Assembly (NCBI RefSeq): GCF_028858535.1
Contig: NZ_JAPMOU010000008.1
Coordinates: 106,525-170,524 of the forward strand
Direction of reading: 5' to 3'
Length of the DNA: 64,000 nt
Origin: Spartinivicinus poritis
GTDB lineage: Bacteria; Pseudomonadota; Gammaproteobacteria; Pseudomonadales; Zooshikellaceae
Positions 28,110-37,036 of the stretch are shown in pieces (positions within the stretch are counted from its first letter, which is position 1; every line of letters begins with the position of its first letter). Made by a program: the position numbers and the translations under genes. A model generated the notes under the pieces. The model was not told the DNA's origin and ran no database searches. It saw nothing but the letters and a program-made list of their open reading frames with translations.

Positions 28110-28643
28110 ATGAACTATAAAAAAGTTTCAATGTTGTTGGCAAGTATCGCCATTGCATCGAGTGTTTCAGCAAATGACTTTGGTCGTTACCACAAACTAA
28201 CTACAATGTTTCTTGAGAATGAAAATAAGTGCTTAGAGGGAAATAGAGTTGCACCTGGATCGACTTTAAAAGGGGCTGCTTTTATGGACACTTGCCAGAA
28301 TGTTACAGGACAACGTTGGAAACTCATTCCTGTAGGAGGCGAGTACTTCAAATTAACTACACAGTTCCTTGAAAGTGAAAATAAATGCTTAGAAGGAAAT
28401 AAAGTTGCACCAGGGTCTACTTTAGGCGGTGCAGCTTTTATGGATACCTGCCAAAATGTAACGGGTCAACTGTGGAAAAAAATTCCAGTAGGAAATGGTT
28501 ACTTTAAACTAACGACCAAATTCTTAGAAAACGAAAATAAGTGTTTAGAAGGTAATAGACATGCTCCAGAGTCTACACTCGGTGGTGCTGCATTTATGGA
28601 TAATTGCCAAAGTGTAACTGGCCAGCTTTGGAAATTTAAGTAA
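28110..28643 (+). CDS. Secreted beta-trefoil (ricin-type lectin-like) protein with three near-identical repeats
   Basis: The 177-residue product has a signal peptide (cleavage near VSANDF) followed by three tandem repeats of about 50 residues covering the whole mature chain. Each repeat has the order KLTT-FLE-ENKCLEGN, APGSTL, GAAFMD-CQNVTGQ-WK. The CLEGN, two-cysteine and Q-x-W-type ends are the landmarks of ricin-type beta-trefoil lobes, and three lobes make one trefoil. The repeats are roughly 80-90% identical, unusual for ricin domains, and the DNA is less conserved at third positions, so the likeness is maintained by selection. Probably a secreted carbohydrate-binding protein. Confidence 0.7.
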   Translation: MNYKKVSMLLASIAIASSVSANDFGRYHKLTTMFLENENKCLEGNRVAPGSTLKGAAFMDTCQNVTGQRWKLIPVGGEYFKLTTQFLESENKCLEGNKVAPGSTLGGAAFMDTCQNVTGQLWKKIPVGNGYFKLTTKFLENENKCLEGNRHAPESTLGGAAFMDNCQSVTGQLWKFK

Positions 28644-29039
28644 CTAGCAAATAATCATTGCTATAATATAAATAATATTAACTGGTTATTTGTTGATATT
28701 TGTTCGGTGTAAATATTGTGAGTTAATAAATATTTGCACTGAATTGATTATCCCTTTCAGTATGACACATCAACATGATCTGATACTAATACAATGAATG
28801 ATAATTGTTGCTGCCAGCTGGTTATATAAGTATAGATAGGGTTGCGAAAGACTGAATTGTTTAATATCCATAAATGAAAAAAATACCTACCTTGTTATCC
28901 GTTAGAGTACATCTTACTACTAAAGCATAATTTCTATAATTCATACTATTCACTATATTGTTAGCTCTTGCTATCAGCTTATGTTGTTTGTACAACTAAA
29001 GTCTGGTTGATAATAAACATAAAATATATAGGGTTAACA
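28644..29039. other. Intergenic region, nothing clear
   Basis: A 396-base AT-rich gap with no supported gene, terminator or repeat. A start for the next gene at 28968 is not preferred because that added segment has no ribosome site, while ATG 29040 has AGGG upstream and directly begins a signal peptide. Confidence 0.3.
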
Positions 29040-29408
29040 ATGAATAAAAATAAGATCAATACTGTTATAGGTATAGTGTTTACACTGTTTGTGAGTGGAG
29101 TTTTTGCTTCTCCAAGTACAGTAACAGGTGATATTAGCAAATATCAGGAATATGTTGATAGTATGCCTGATTATGCAGTGACTACAGACTTTAAAAAATA
29201 TTTTAGAATTCTCCAAAACCCTCTTCGAATCATTAATATTACTAACCAGTGTAGAGTTGCTCACTATTTAATTACGGATAGCGCTGGAGGCTATCAATAC
29301 CATGAATATAGAGTTGAGTCTCGTCAAGTAGTACCTATGTTGAAGGTTGATCCCCCTCGTGGTGGTGGCTGGGTTAAACAAGAGTATCTTTATTCTGAAG
29401 TTTGTTAA
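29040..29408 (+). CDS. Small secreted protein, unknown
   Basis: A 122-residue product with signal peptide (MNKNKINTVIGIVFTLFVSGVFA). The mature domain contains a two-cysteine arrangement (NQCRVAH and a C-terminal SEVC) and a Gly-rich loop DPPRGGGW. It is followed by a strong intrinsic terminator. I do not recognise the family. Confidence 0.6.
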   Translation: MNKNKINTVIGIVFTLFVSGVFASPSTVTGDISKYQEYVDSMPDYAVTTDFKKYFRILQNPLRIINITNQCRVAHYLITDSAGGYQYHEYRVESRQVVPMLKVDPPRGGGWVKQEYLYSEVC

Positions 29409-29416
29409 TTAAAGAG

Positions 29417-29441
29417 GCCCGCTTCACAGAGGCGGGCTTTT
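29417..29441 (+). terminator. Intrinsic terminator
   Basis: GCCCGC and GCGGGC arms with a 9-base loop are followed by TTTT, nine bases after the stop of the secreted protein gene. An A-rich stretch upstream (AATTAAAGA) would also serve the opposing operon. Confidence 0.75.
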
Positions 29442-29476
29442 AAGGCTCAGATATTTGAGTGCTATTAATGATTGAG

Positions 29477-31432
29477 CTAGCGCTTATTAAAGTAATTTAG
29501 TGATATATGATAATTATGTTCTTCTGAGGTATCTAAATCGGGCGCGTTAATTGTCTCCTTGGGGGCATTGGGCTCAAAGTCGGGGTCTATATATTCTCGA
29601 ATTAAATGGGTTGCATTGGTATTGTAACTTGCTTTAATGGCAGCAGAAGGTGTCTGTTGGTGGGTTTCCTCATAAACGGCACTGATAGGTGGCAGATTAA
29701 ACCCTTTTGCTAACACCTTATCTGCTGAGCGCAATGCACCTTCTACCCAACCTTGATAGTCAGAATAAGCCTCACCACAAACATATAAGCCTGGTAAAGG
29801 TTCTGCTAACTGGTCCATGATGGCTTTATCATCGGCATGTAACGCCCACTGGTGAACACCGTAACCAAATTGCTCACTGGGGTTTGCATCAAATCGGGTA
29901 CTGCCATCCCAGATACGTGCACTGGTTAATGTTGGTTGTGGCACATAGTGGGTAGAGAATAATGATTTAAAAAACTCGGTGGCGGTATTCACTACAGCTT
30001 GGGAAGCTGCATAGAAGTGTCCTTTATACTTCTCTTGCATAGGTGAGTTAAATAAAGGACCGTTATGTTGTAGGGCTTTCCAGAAGTTGATATTTAGAAA
30101 ATCACAGTAAATAGTTAATGCAGCAGGTTTTTCATATTTACTTTGATTAATTTGGTCAATTTTTTCCCGTAAATGTTTGGGTACGTCTTTTTGGTGGCTT
30201 TTGAGCCAACTTTGGTATTCGAGTGCAGCAACCAGTTCATTATCAATCGCATAAAATGGATAGACTGAGCCGAGTGGTAAATCAGAAAAGTTAGGCCCAA
30301 ATGAAACGGGTGGGCGTCCAGTTATGTTATTACCCCACCAGGCTTTATCATAATATAAGTTAATTTTTAATAAGGCCTGGTTGGTGGTGGTTTGTAGCGT
30401 ATCCCATAATTGTTTGGATTGATCGTTAGGTAAGTGATTTAATGCATCGGAGTTAATAAACAGCTTTTCCAAAGCCAGCCGGGGTAATCCTAAAATGACT
30501 TGCTTGGCATGAATTACATTTGAGGTGATAGCGCCATTAGGTGTTGTGGTTTGATAACTTAATGCATAATCGCCATTTTCTTCGCGTCTATCAATACTTT
30601 CTAAATGGGTTTTTAAGAAAATTCGCTCTTTGCCAATAGCATTGACCAGTGCGTTTGGTAAGGTACTAAAGCCATCTTTAAAGGTTCTGAATTGAGGATC
30701 ATTTGGGAAGTCTTCTAGCAGCTGATAGGCAACACCTGCATTCATTTGTGATAAAAAGGTACCGTTAAAACCTAATAAACGATAGAGAAGGGTAATACAT
30801 TCATTGGAATAACCCATTTCGGTTAGTAGGTTCCAAAGTGTCCAGTCTTTTAAGCAAACCCCATTCCACTGACATTCCAATCGAAATTTTTGCCAAAAAG
30901 TAGGTGTGCGTTTATTTGGTCGCTCAGTAAAATGTGGATTAACATCAAGAATACGGTTAAACACCATATTAATAATTGATTTCGGGTCGATACCTTGCTC
31001 AATTGGCTCAAGGTTATAAAGTTCCTGCCAGATTGAATAATTATTTTCTTTGGCAATTTGGTTATTAAAGCTTTCTCCTCTAAAATACAGTCTGTTGTTA
31101 CCACCACTGTCCATTGGGAAGGGTACAATTTGATCGTCAATATCCAGTAATAAAAACAGACTCATTAAATCGTCCATATTATCGAAGGTAAAGCGCATAC
31201 CGCCTTCTTCTTCCTTGACGGTAACTTCATCACTGAACTCAATCAGATCAGAGTCTAAACGGCCACCTGTACGGTGTGAGCGCTCTAAAATAACAATATT
31301 TTTATCTGGATAATCCTTTAAAATTCGCCAGGTGGCATATAAGCCAGACATGCCTGCACCAATGACAACAACGTCAGCATAGGCTGGAACCTGCTTATCG
31401 TGCGCTAAATCTTTAAGTGTAAAATGTGGCAT
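29477..31432 (-). CDS. FAD-dependent amine/L-amino-acid oxidase
   Basis: The 651-residue flavoprotein has the Rossmann dinucleotide motif ADVVVIGAGMSGLYATWRI near residues 19-37, the ILERSHRTGGRL ribose loop, EEGGMRF, and the C-terminal FAD contact GLYVCGEAYSDYQGWVEGALRSA. This is the monoamine oxidase/L-amino acid oxidase family, which turns an amine into an imine or keto product with release of H2O2. No signal peptide. It is the last gene of a five-gene minus-strand operon with a DyP peroxidase and a ThDP enzyme; an aggaggaat-type site precedes the ATG. Confidence 0.85.
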   Translation of the reverse strand: MPHFTLKDLAHDKQVPAYADVVVIGAGMSGLYATWRILKDYPDKNIVILERSHRTGGRLDSDLIEFSDEVTVKEEEGGMRFTFDNMDDLMSLFLLLDIDDQIVPFPMDSGGNNRLYFRGESFNNQIAKENNYSIWQELYNLEPIEQGIDPKSIINMVFNRILDVNPHFTERPNKRTPTFWQKFRLECQWNGVCLKDWTLWNLLTEMGYSNECITLLYRLLGFNGTFLSQMNAGVAYQLLEDFPNDPQFRTFKDGFSTLPNALVNAIGKERIFLKTHLESIDRREENGDYALSYQTTTPNGAITSNVIHAKQVILGLPRLALEKLFINSDALNHLPNDQSKQLWDTLQTTTNQALLKINLYYDKAWWGNNITGRPPVSFGPNFSDLPLGSVYPFYAIDNELVAALEYQSWLKSHQKDVPKHLREKIDQINQSKYEKPAALTIYCDFLNINFWKALQHNGPLFNSPMQEKYKGHFYAASQAVVNTATEFFKSLFSTHYVPQPTLTSARIWDGSTRFDANPSEQFGYGVHQWALHADDKAIMDQLAEPLPGLYVCGEAYSDYQGWVEGALRSADKVLAKGFNLPPISAVYEETHQQTPSAAIKASYNTNATHLIREYIDPDFEPNAPKETINAPDLDTSEEHNYHISLNYFNKR

Positions 31433-31483
31433 AATTCCTCCTTGAGGGTAGGGTGTTCTTATTTTTATAATTAATTAACTTGC

Positions 31484-32029
31484 TTAAAAAGGAGCGACTC
31501 CTTCTTTGGGCAAGGGCACTTCAAATGAAAAAACAATAGTGGTAATCATTCGATACAGACCACAGGCAATCGTTAAATCAAGTAAGCCATCCAAACCTAA
31601 AAATTCGATTAAAATATTTTGGGTCTTGGACGGAATATTTCGTTGATGAACAATGTGTTGGGCAGCTTGCCAGGTAGTTAAATATAAAGGCTTCATTTCT
31701 GCAGTGGCAATATCACCAGCAAGTACCTGATCTATGACACTTTGCGGCAAGCCTGCTTTAAGTGCTGGTTGGACATGTTTTTCCCAAACAAAAGGGGCGC
31801 CCAGCTCTCGGGCTGTTGCTAAAATACCTAACTCACGAATATCGCCTGCCAGGTTACTTTCATAACGAACATAAGTGCCTAATTGACCGACATGCTCTGC
31901 TAATGCAGGGTGATTAAGTAGCGTACGATACATGCCGGATAAGCTTGTTCTGGGGCCTGCCAGTTTGTCATAAACAGCCTTGCCCTGATCATCAAGTTCA
32001 TCTCTGGTGGGTAAGGGAAGTTTCGCCAT
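31484..32029 (-). CDS. AhpD/carboxymuconolactone-decarboxylase-like protein
   Basis: The 181-residue helical protein fits the CMD family (DIRELGILATARELGAPFVWEKHVQPALKAG, with the family histidine). It has no CxxC pair, so it is not an AhpD-type peroxidase-reductant; it resembles the cysteine-free group near oxidative pathways. Fourth gene of the redox operon, 51 bases before the oxidase gene. Its actual activity is unknown. Confidence 0.75.
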   Translation of the reverse strand: MAKLPLPTRDELDDQGKAVYDKLAGPRTSLSGMYRTLLNHPALAEHVGQLGTYVRYESNLAGDIRELGILATARELGAPFVWEKHVQPALKAGLPQSVIDQVLAGDIATAEMKPLYLTTWQAAQHIVHQRNIPSKTQNILIEFLGLDGLLDLTIACGLYRMITTIVFSFEVPLPKEGVAPF

Positions 32030-32110
32030 AATGATGAGTCCTTATTTTTTATAATCAGTCCTTGTAACTACAGCAAAGGGTGAACGTAATACCCAATGTG
32101 AAGGATATAT

Positions 32111-33892
32111 CTATCCATCTACCCAGGATGTGTGTTCTATCATTTCTTGTCGCCAGGGATTAATTGGCGTTTCATAGTGAGGGTCACACCGGGCATCAAT
32201 AACAAACGGACCAGTTGCTTTAAATGCCTGCTCAAATGCTTTCTCTAATTGGTCGGGTTTTTCTACTCGGATACCGTCACCACCCAGTGAGCGGGAGAAA
32301 GCAGCCCAGTCATGGGTGCTGAGTGTGGTAATTTTTTTGGCGATAGGGGATTTGGCCCTCAAAAATACATTACCAAGTGCACTGTTGTTGATGACTAAAA
32401 CAATTAAATGAATCTTATGGTGTGCTGCGGTTTGTATTTCGATACCGTTCATTAGCATACAACCATCACCTGTGATGACCACACAGGGTTTTTCTGGGCA
32501 GGCAATTTTAGCGCCGACCCCAGCAGGTATGGCCCACCCCATTGGTGCTAATGCGGTGGCTGTTAAGTAGCTACGTGGCAGGCAACTATTCCAATAATGT
32601 CCTGCAAATGCACGGTGAGCGCCAGAATCACCGACAATCACCGTATTTCTAGGTGCAGCTTTTTGTAGTTCAGCAATAACTCGCGCAGGGTGTAGCGGTG
32701 TTGCATTATTTTGCATGTCCTCCGCTTGATAATAACGAGGATACTCTTTGATAGTAGCTAGCCATTGTTGTCGATTTTTGTTGCCTTGTTCTAAAGGCTT
32801 TAGCTGCTTGGTTTGGTTGGGTTCCAACAGCCAGGTTAATAAGGTTTTTGCATCCGCATTAACGGCATAATTAATCGGAAAATTTTTGGAAAAAATGGTA
32901 CTATCCGCATCAACATGGTAAATACCGGCTTGGGGGCTTAAATGTTTATCCCAGCGCATGGTATCTCGCTGGTTAAGGCTAGAACCAATTACTATAAGTA
33001 AAGTAATATTATCAACGCCTTGATTAGGACAATTTGCATCGGCTGGGTCATGATTTAATAATGCTCTTGTCGAATGGTTGGTACCTGCATAGCCAAAGAC
33101 GCCAAGCGATAAAGGATCATCTTCGGGGAAAATACCTTTGGCTTTTAATGTGGTTGCAACGGGAATTTGATAATGGCTGGCAAACTGATATAGCGCTTCA
33201 CTGGCTTCTGAACGGGTGCAACCACTGCCGGCAAGAATGGCAATATTGCCTTTAGCATGTTGAATGAGACCGGTGAGTAATTGGTCGGCACCGGTTAAGT
33301 CTATAAAATTGGGTTGTTTAATTACATTTTTAAGGGATGCATCGAGATTTTGCTTATCAATAACGGCCTCTGCTTGTATTTCTTTGGGAATACTTAAACT
33401 GACGGGTTGGGATTTACTCCCTAACATGGTTCTCATGGCAGTCTGAAAGTAATGAGGTACCAGTTTACAGTTGGGAATTTGTTGAGCAAATGCGGTAACC
33501 GGTCTTAATAAATTAATATCATTTAAGCCTGCTGCACTGGCATCTTGGAACCCCCCTCTACCATTCCACAACGTGGGTATTTCGCCTGTAATGGCAAGCA
33601 CAGGGGATTGGTCTGTATAGGCGGTAGCCAATGGGCCAATCATATTGGCGGTACCTGGACCACCAATTCCCATACAAACCCCAAATTTACCGCTGGCGCG
33701 TGCATAACCATCAGCCATATAAGCGGCACCTGTTTCGCTGGCTGCCACCACCGCATTCATCTCATTTGGTTGATCGCCAAATTCATCAAGAAAGGGATCA
33801 ACCACACCACCTGGAACCATAAACACATGTGAAACACCGTATTGTTTGATGGTATTCAATAAATACGTTGTTGTTTTTGTTCCGGTCGTCAT
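32111..33892 (-). CDS. Thiamine-diphosphate-dependent enzyme (acetolactate synthase/decarboxylase family)
   Basis: The 593-residue protein has the three-domain ThDP layout: an N-terminal PYR domain with the catalytic Glu in AASETGAAYMADGYARASG, a central domain, and a C-terminal PP domain with the ThDP/Mg motif GDGCMLMNGIEIQTA ending in VINN. Enzymes of this type decarboxylate or ligate 2-keto acids. The absence of a small regulatory subunit or ilv genes and its place in an oxidase/peroxidase operon argue against ordinary acetolactate synthase. A keto acid made by the neighbouring amine oxidase is a plausible substrate (inference). Confidence 0.85.
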   Translation of the reverse strand: MTTGTKTTTYLLNTIKQYGVSHVFMVPGGVVDPFLDEFGDQPNEMNAVVAASETGAAYMADGYARASGKFGVCMGIGGPGTANMIGPLATAYTDQSPVLAITGEIPTLWNGRGGFQDASAAGLNDINLLRPVTAFAQQIPNCKLVPHYFQTAMRTMLGSKSQPVSLSIPKEIQAEAVIDKQNLDASLKNVIKQPNFIDLTGADQLLTGLIQHAKGNIAILAGSGCTRSEASEALYQFASHYQIPVATTLKAKGIFPEDDPLSLGVFGYAGTNHSTRALLNHDPADANCPNQGVDNITLLIVIGSSLNQRDTMRWDKHLSPQAGIYHVDADSTIFSKNFPINYAVNADAKTLLTWLLEPNQTKQLKPLEQGNKNRQQWLATIKEYPRYYQAEDMQNNATPLHPARVIAELQKAAPRNTVIVGDSGAHRAFAGHYWNSCLPRSYLTATALAPMGWAIPAGVGAKIACPEKPCVVITGDGCMLMNGIEIQTAAHHKIHLIVLVINNSALGNVFLRAKSPIAKKITTLSTHDWAAFSRSLGGDGIRVEKPDQLEKAFEQAFKATGPFVIDARCDPHYETPINPWRQEMIEHTSWVDG

Positions 33893-33945
33893 AGTCAGCC
33901 CCTATAAATAATGTTGTTTATCGGTATTTTGGCGATAGAAATGCG

Positions 33946-35442
33946 CTACAGTTGTTTTAAAAAGTTAATACTCGGCATAAAAAAGTACTCACCGCCACGG
34001 TTTTTGACAAAACCAGAAAACTCAAAAGTAATAGGAGGGTTACCCGTCAGGTCGTTATTCCCCCATTGTTTTGGCCAGGTTTGTGCGGCAGGTTTTGTTT
34101 TAGGTGAGGGTACGCCTACGAGTGGATCAAGCCCTGTATCTTTTTTAAGAAAATTATTGTTATTACACCAGGTATTTTGCATAAAAATAAATTGTTGCTC
34201 GATATTAGATTGTAGGCTAAGGAATAATAAACCGGCATCCGTCCATTCATGTGCTGGCAACAAGTCAGTTGAACCATAACTGATTCCTCGACGAACAATT
34301 CGTCGACTGCGCTCTATTGTCGGTGGGGCATTAAATTGTCTTAGGGTATCATTTCGCGGATTGGTTTTTCGGGCATGTGAATGTAATGGACAACGTAAGC
34401 CGTTTATATCGTCATCATAGTTAAAGTTATTGAATAGATTGGTCCAACCATTGGTTGCCTGTTCGGAAATAGGAGTACCATCTTTAAACCGACCAACACA
34501 TAACGCACCTGCATATTCAGCGTTAATCGGTTCTGAACTGCCACTGACTTCGTTAATCGTCCCAGCTAATAGTGCTAAACGGTCCCAAAAGCCCTTAATA
34601 TTTTGTTGTAATTTACGGTAAACCACATAGCTGCCATAACTGCTAGCATTGCCACCAGGATCTTTAACCATTACTGTATGAAGCGAGGCGCTGGGGTCAT
34701 AATGGTTAAAACCACCATTTTTAAAATCTTCTTGCAAGTCAGAGAATAAAAACTTGGGATTACTTACGCCATCAACAAAGCCAAAATGCTCAATGACTTG
34801 GCCTTTATCGTTACGCATAACATGACCTTGCTGTACAGTAATAACCTCTGCTACTGCTTCCAGCTCACAGGTTAGTTGGGCAACTTGTTTATCTAGATAC
34901 TGTTCTGCGGCTGCATCAGCGATTGCAAAATCGACACTGGGTTGCCTGCCATAAGCCAAAATGATCAAGCCATCTATGGTCGATTTAAAAGGCGCTTCCC
35001 AGTCAGATAAGTCATCATTGAGTGGGTTCGCTTTAGGGTGATGGTGTTGGCGTTTGTCGTCGAGCCTGGGGGTGGTATCATATTGTTGGTTAAGGTCTTT
35101 CATCCCTGCCAGAAAGGCTTTATCTGTCGGCCATTGCGATTTATCTATGGCTAATGCCTGATAACCTGAGCGGCTTAACATGAGGTTAATAAATAAATGA
35201 TTGTTACCATTTTTTTTAAAGTCTGTGGACTGGCTTTCTTGCTCTAAGGTTGACGTTATTTTATCAGCAAACTCTCTGACCCATTTTCGACTGGTTGTAG
35301 TATTATCTTTAAATTTAATAAATAGATGGCGAGAGTGATCTCTCCCATGGCTTTTTAATATATTCCCTTGTAAATGGGTAAAAATCTGTTTGAAGTTGGG
35401 GTCGTCAATATCAATGTTGGTTTGGTTTAGGTCAACAGACAT
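33946..35442 (-). CDS. DyP-type haem peroxidase
   Basis: The 498-residue protein shows the dye-decolourising peroxidase hallmarks: GFVDGVSNP (the GxxDG motif with the catalytic Asp), the proximal haem His region CPLHSHARKTNPR, and a downstream IVRRGISYG with the distal Arg. There is no Tat signal, so it is cytosolic. It uses H2O2 to oxidise phenols, dyes or other substrates. Its operon partner, an H2O2-producing amine oxidase, could supply the peroxide. It is 63 bases downstream of the first CMD-like gene. Confidence 0.9.
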   Translation of the reverse strand: MSVDLNQTNIDIDDPNFKQIFTHLQGNILKSHGRDHSRHLFIKFKDNTTTSRKWVREFADKITSTLEQESQSTDFKKNGNNHLFINLMLSRSGYQALAIDKSQWPTDKAFLAGMKDLNQQYDTTPRLDDKRQHHHPKANPLNDDLSDWEAPFKSTIDGLIILAYGRQPSVDFAIADAAAEQYLDKQVAQLTCELEAVAEVITVQQGHVMRNDKGQVIEHFGFVDGVSNPKFLFSDLQEDFKNGGFNHYDPSASLHTVMVKDPGGNASSYGSYVVYRKLQQNIKGFWDRLALLAGTINEVSGSSEPINAEYAGALCVGRFKDGTPISEQATNGWTNLFNNFNYDDDINGLRCPLHSHARKTNPRNDTLRQFNAPPTIERSRRIVRRGISYGSTDLLPAHEWTDAGLLFLSLQSNIEQQFIFMQNTWCNNNNFLKKDTGLDPLVGVPSPKTKPAAQTWPKQWGNNDLTGNPPITFEFSGFVKNRGGEYFFMPSINFLKQL

Positions 35443-35504
35443 TTGTTCTCATCCTCTGGCTAAATCCACTCTTCGGAATCATTTTTATTCTGTGTGGGTT
35501 GGCG

Positions 35505-36116
35505 CTATGCTGATTCTTCTGCAGATGCTGTACGTTTAATTGAGCTTGCTGTTGGTTGATTTAATGAAGGCTCTGGCAGTGCCGGTTTACCAGGTTGAGG
35601 GCCTAGCTCAAATGCATTTAATAAACAAGCCACCATTGAGTAATAACCAATTAGGGTGGTGATTTCAGTGATTTCTGTATTGCTAAATTGTTGTTTTAAA
35701 CTTGCAAACACAGTGTCATCCACTCGCTTGTTATTTATCAATTGATGTCCATAGTTAATAATAATTTGTTCTTTTAGTACCAAGTCAGTGAATGGGCGTT
35801 TATATTTAATAATATCTATGGTGTCTTGCGAAATACCTGCAGTTAACGCCAGTGCTTCATGGGCTGACCATTCAAATTGGCAATAATTTTCACTGAGTGT
35901 CACTAATATAACGAGTTCTTTAAGGTCAGCAGGTAATATGGAGTCAAACCGTAAATATGCACCTAAATCAGCGATGGGTTTTGTCAACGGTGGACTATTT
36001 AATAAAAATGAAAAAACGCCCACCACTTTTTTACGGCTTTGGTAAACATAGTCGTAAACTGCTTTTTGTTTGTCTGATAATCCTGCCGGTTCGTCTATAT
36101 AAGGTATTCTAGTCAT
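35505..36116 (-). CDS. AhpD/carboxymuconolactone-decarboxylase-like protein, first gene of redox operon
   Basis: About 203 residues from ATG at 36116 (MTRIPYIDEPAGLSDKQKAVYD); ATG 36140 is in frame but less typical. It shares the CMD fold with the 31484-32029 protein (ADLKELVILVTLSENYCQFEWSAHEALALTAGI) and ends with a low-complexity Ser/Thr/Pro tail of about 30 residues. It has a single Cys in the CMD helix, no CxxC pair. Having two different CMD-like proteins in one operon suggests that they act on different intermediates or form a hetero-oligomer. Confidence 0.75.
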   Translation of the reverse strand: MTRIPYIDEPAGLSDKQKAVYDYVYQSRKKVVGVFSFLLNSPPLTKPIADLGAYLRFDSILPADLKELVILVTLSENYCQFEWSAHEALALTAGISQDTIDIIKYKRPFTDLVLKEQIIINYGHQLINNKRVDDTVFASLKQQFSNTEITEITTLIGYYSMVACLLNAFELGPQPGKPALPEPSLNQPTASSIKRTASAEESA

Positions 36117-36323
36117 AACCCAATCCTTTGGATGTACCACACAAGAGTAGCTAATAATTTTTAAAGCGACACTTTTAACTTAGTAATAGAAAAGCAACTG
36201 AATGTCTTATTTTTGTAGCTTTAATACTATTCCTATGCTTTAACTTCAGTTAAGGTATATACCCTATACGCTGGCTATAGCTGGGTTTATCTGCCATGTG
36301 GCAGGAAGAAGGAGATGTAGTAA

Positions 36324-36959
36324 ATGAATACGAATAAAAATGGGTTTAGTAATAATAATGGCAGTTGTTGGATAGAGCCTGCCACTCTTACTGGTGATCA
36401 GGTTATTTTAGAACCGTTGACAATGGACCATGTACCCTGTTTACAGAAGGCAGCTAAAGATGGAGATTTGTGGACGTTATGGTTTACTTCTGTGCCTGCG
36501 CCGGATCAAACTGCCAGTTATGTACAAACGGCATTAGCGATGGCAGAGCAGCATATAGCATTACCTTTTGCAGTGCGTGATAGGCAATCAAATACGGTTG
36601 TTGGTACTACTCGCTTTTGTAATATTGACCATAAAAATCCCCGTTTGGAAATAGGCTACACCTGGTATGCAAAACGCTGCCAACGGACTGCACTTAATAC
36701 AGAAGCGAAGCTATTGTTATTAACCCATGCTTTTGAGCAATTAAACGTCATTGCAGTGGAATTTAGAACCCACTGGCACAACCAGGCTTCACGTAGGGCT
36801 ATCGAGAGGTTGGGTGCAAAGCAAGATGGGGTGTTGAGAAACCATCAACAGACTGCAGAAGGTGTGTATCGAGATACTGTTGTATTTTCTATTATTAACA
36901 GTGAGTGGCCAGCAGTTAAACAACATTTGCAGCATAAACTAGCTCAATATCAAGCTTGA
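36324..36959 (+). CDS. GNAT N-acetyltransferase, RimJ/RimL-like
   Basis: The 211-residue protein belongs to the GNAT superfamily, RimJ/L subgroup: LEIGYTWYAKRCQRTALNTEAKLLLLTHAFEQL is the acetyl-CoA-binding region and NQASRRAIERLGAKQDGVLRNHQ is the classical downstream motif. It transfers an acetyl group to an amine, often a protein N-terminus or small molecule. It is divergent from the redox operon; a shared 183-base promoter region separates them. GAAGGAG lies 9 bases before ATG. Confidence 0.88.
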   Translation: MNTNKNGFSNNNGSCWIEPATLTGDQVILEPLTMDHVPCLQKAAKDGDLWTLWFTSVPAPDQTASYVQTALAMAEQHIALPFAVRDRQSNTVVGTTRFCNIDHKNPRLEIGYTWYAKRCQRTALNTEAKLLLLTHAFEQLNVIAVEFRTHWHNQASRRAIERLGAKQDGVLRNHQQTAEGVYRDTVVFSIINSEWPAVKQHLQHKLAQYQA

Positions 36960-37036
36960 GTTGAGGCACCTTAATTGGGTAAGCGAGTCAGTTAGCCCTT
37001 TTGATGAGAGCTAACTGAAAGGCTGTAAATAATGGC

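Noticed and set aside
33034..33832. Plus-strand ORFs of 60-95 codons opposite the ThDP gene
   Set aside because: Antisense shadows of a strongly conserved coding frame.
32111..33892. Acetolactate synthase of branched-chain biosynthesis (ilvB/ilvI)
   Set aside because: No small subunit or ilv genes nearby and an oxidase/peroxidase context; only the ThDP family can be supported.
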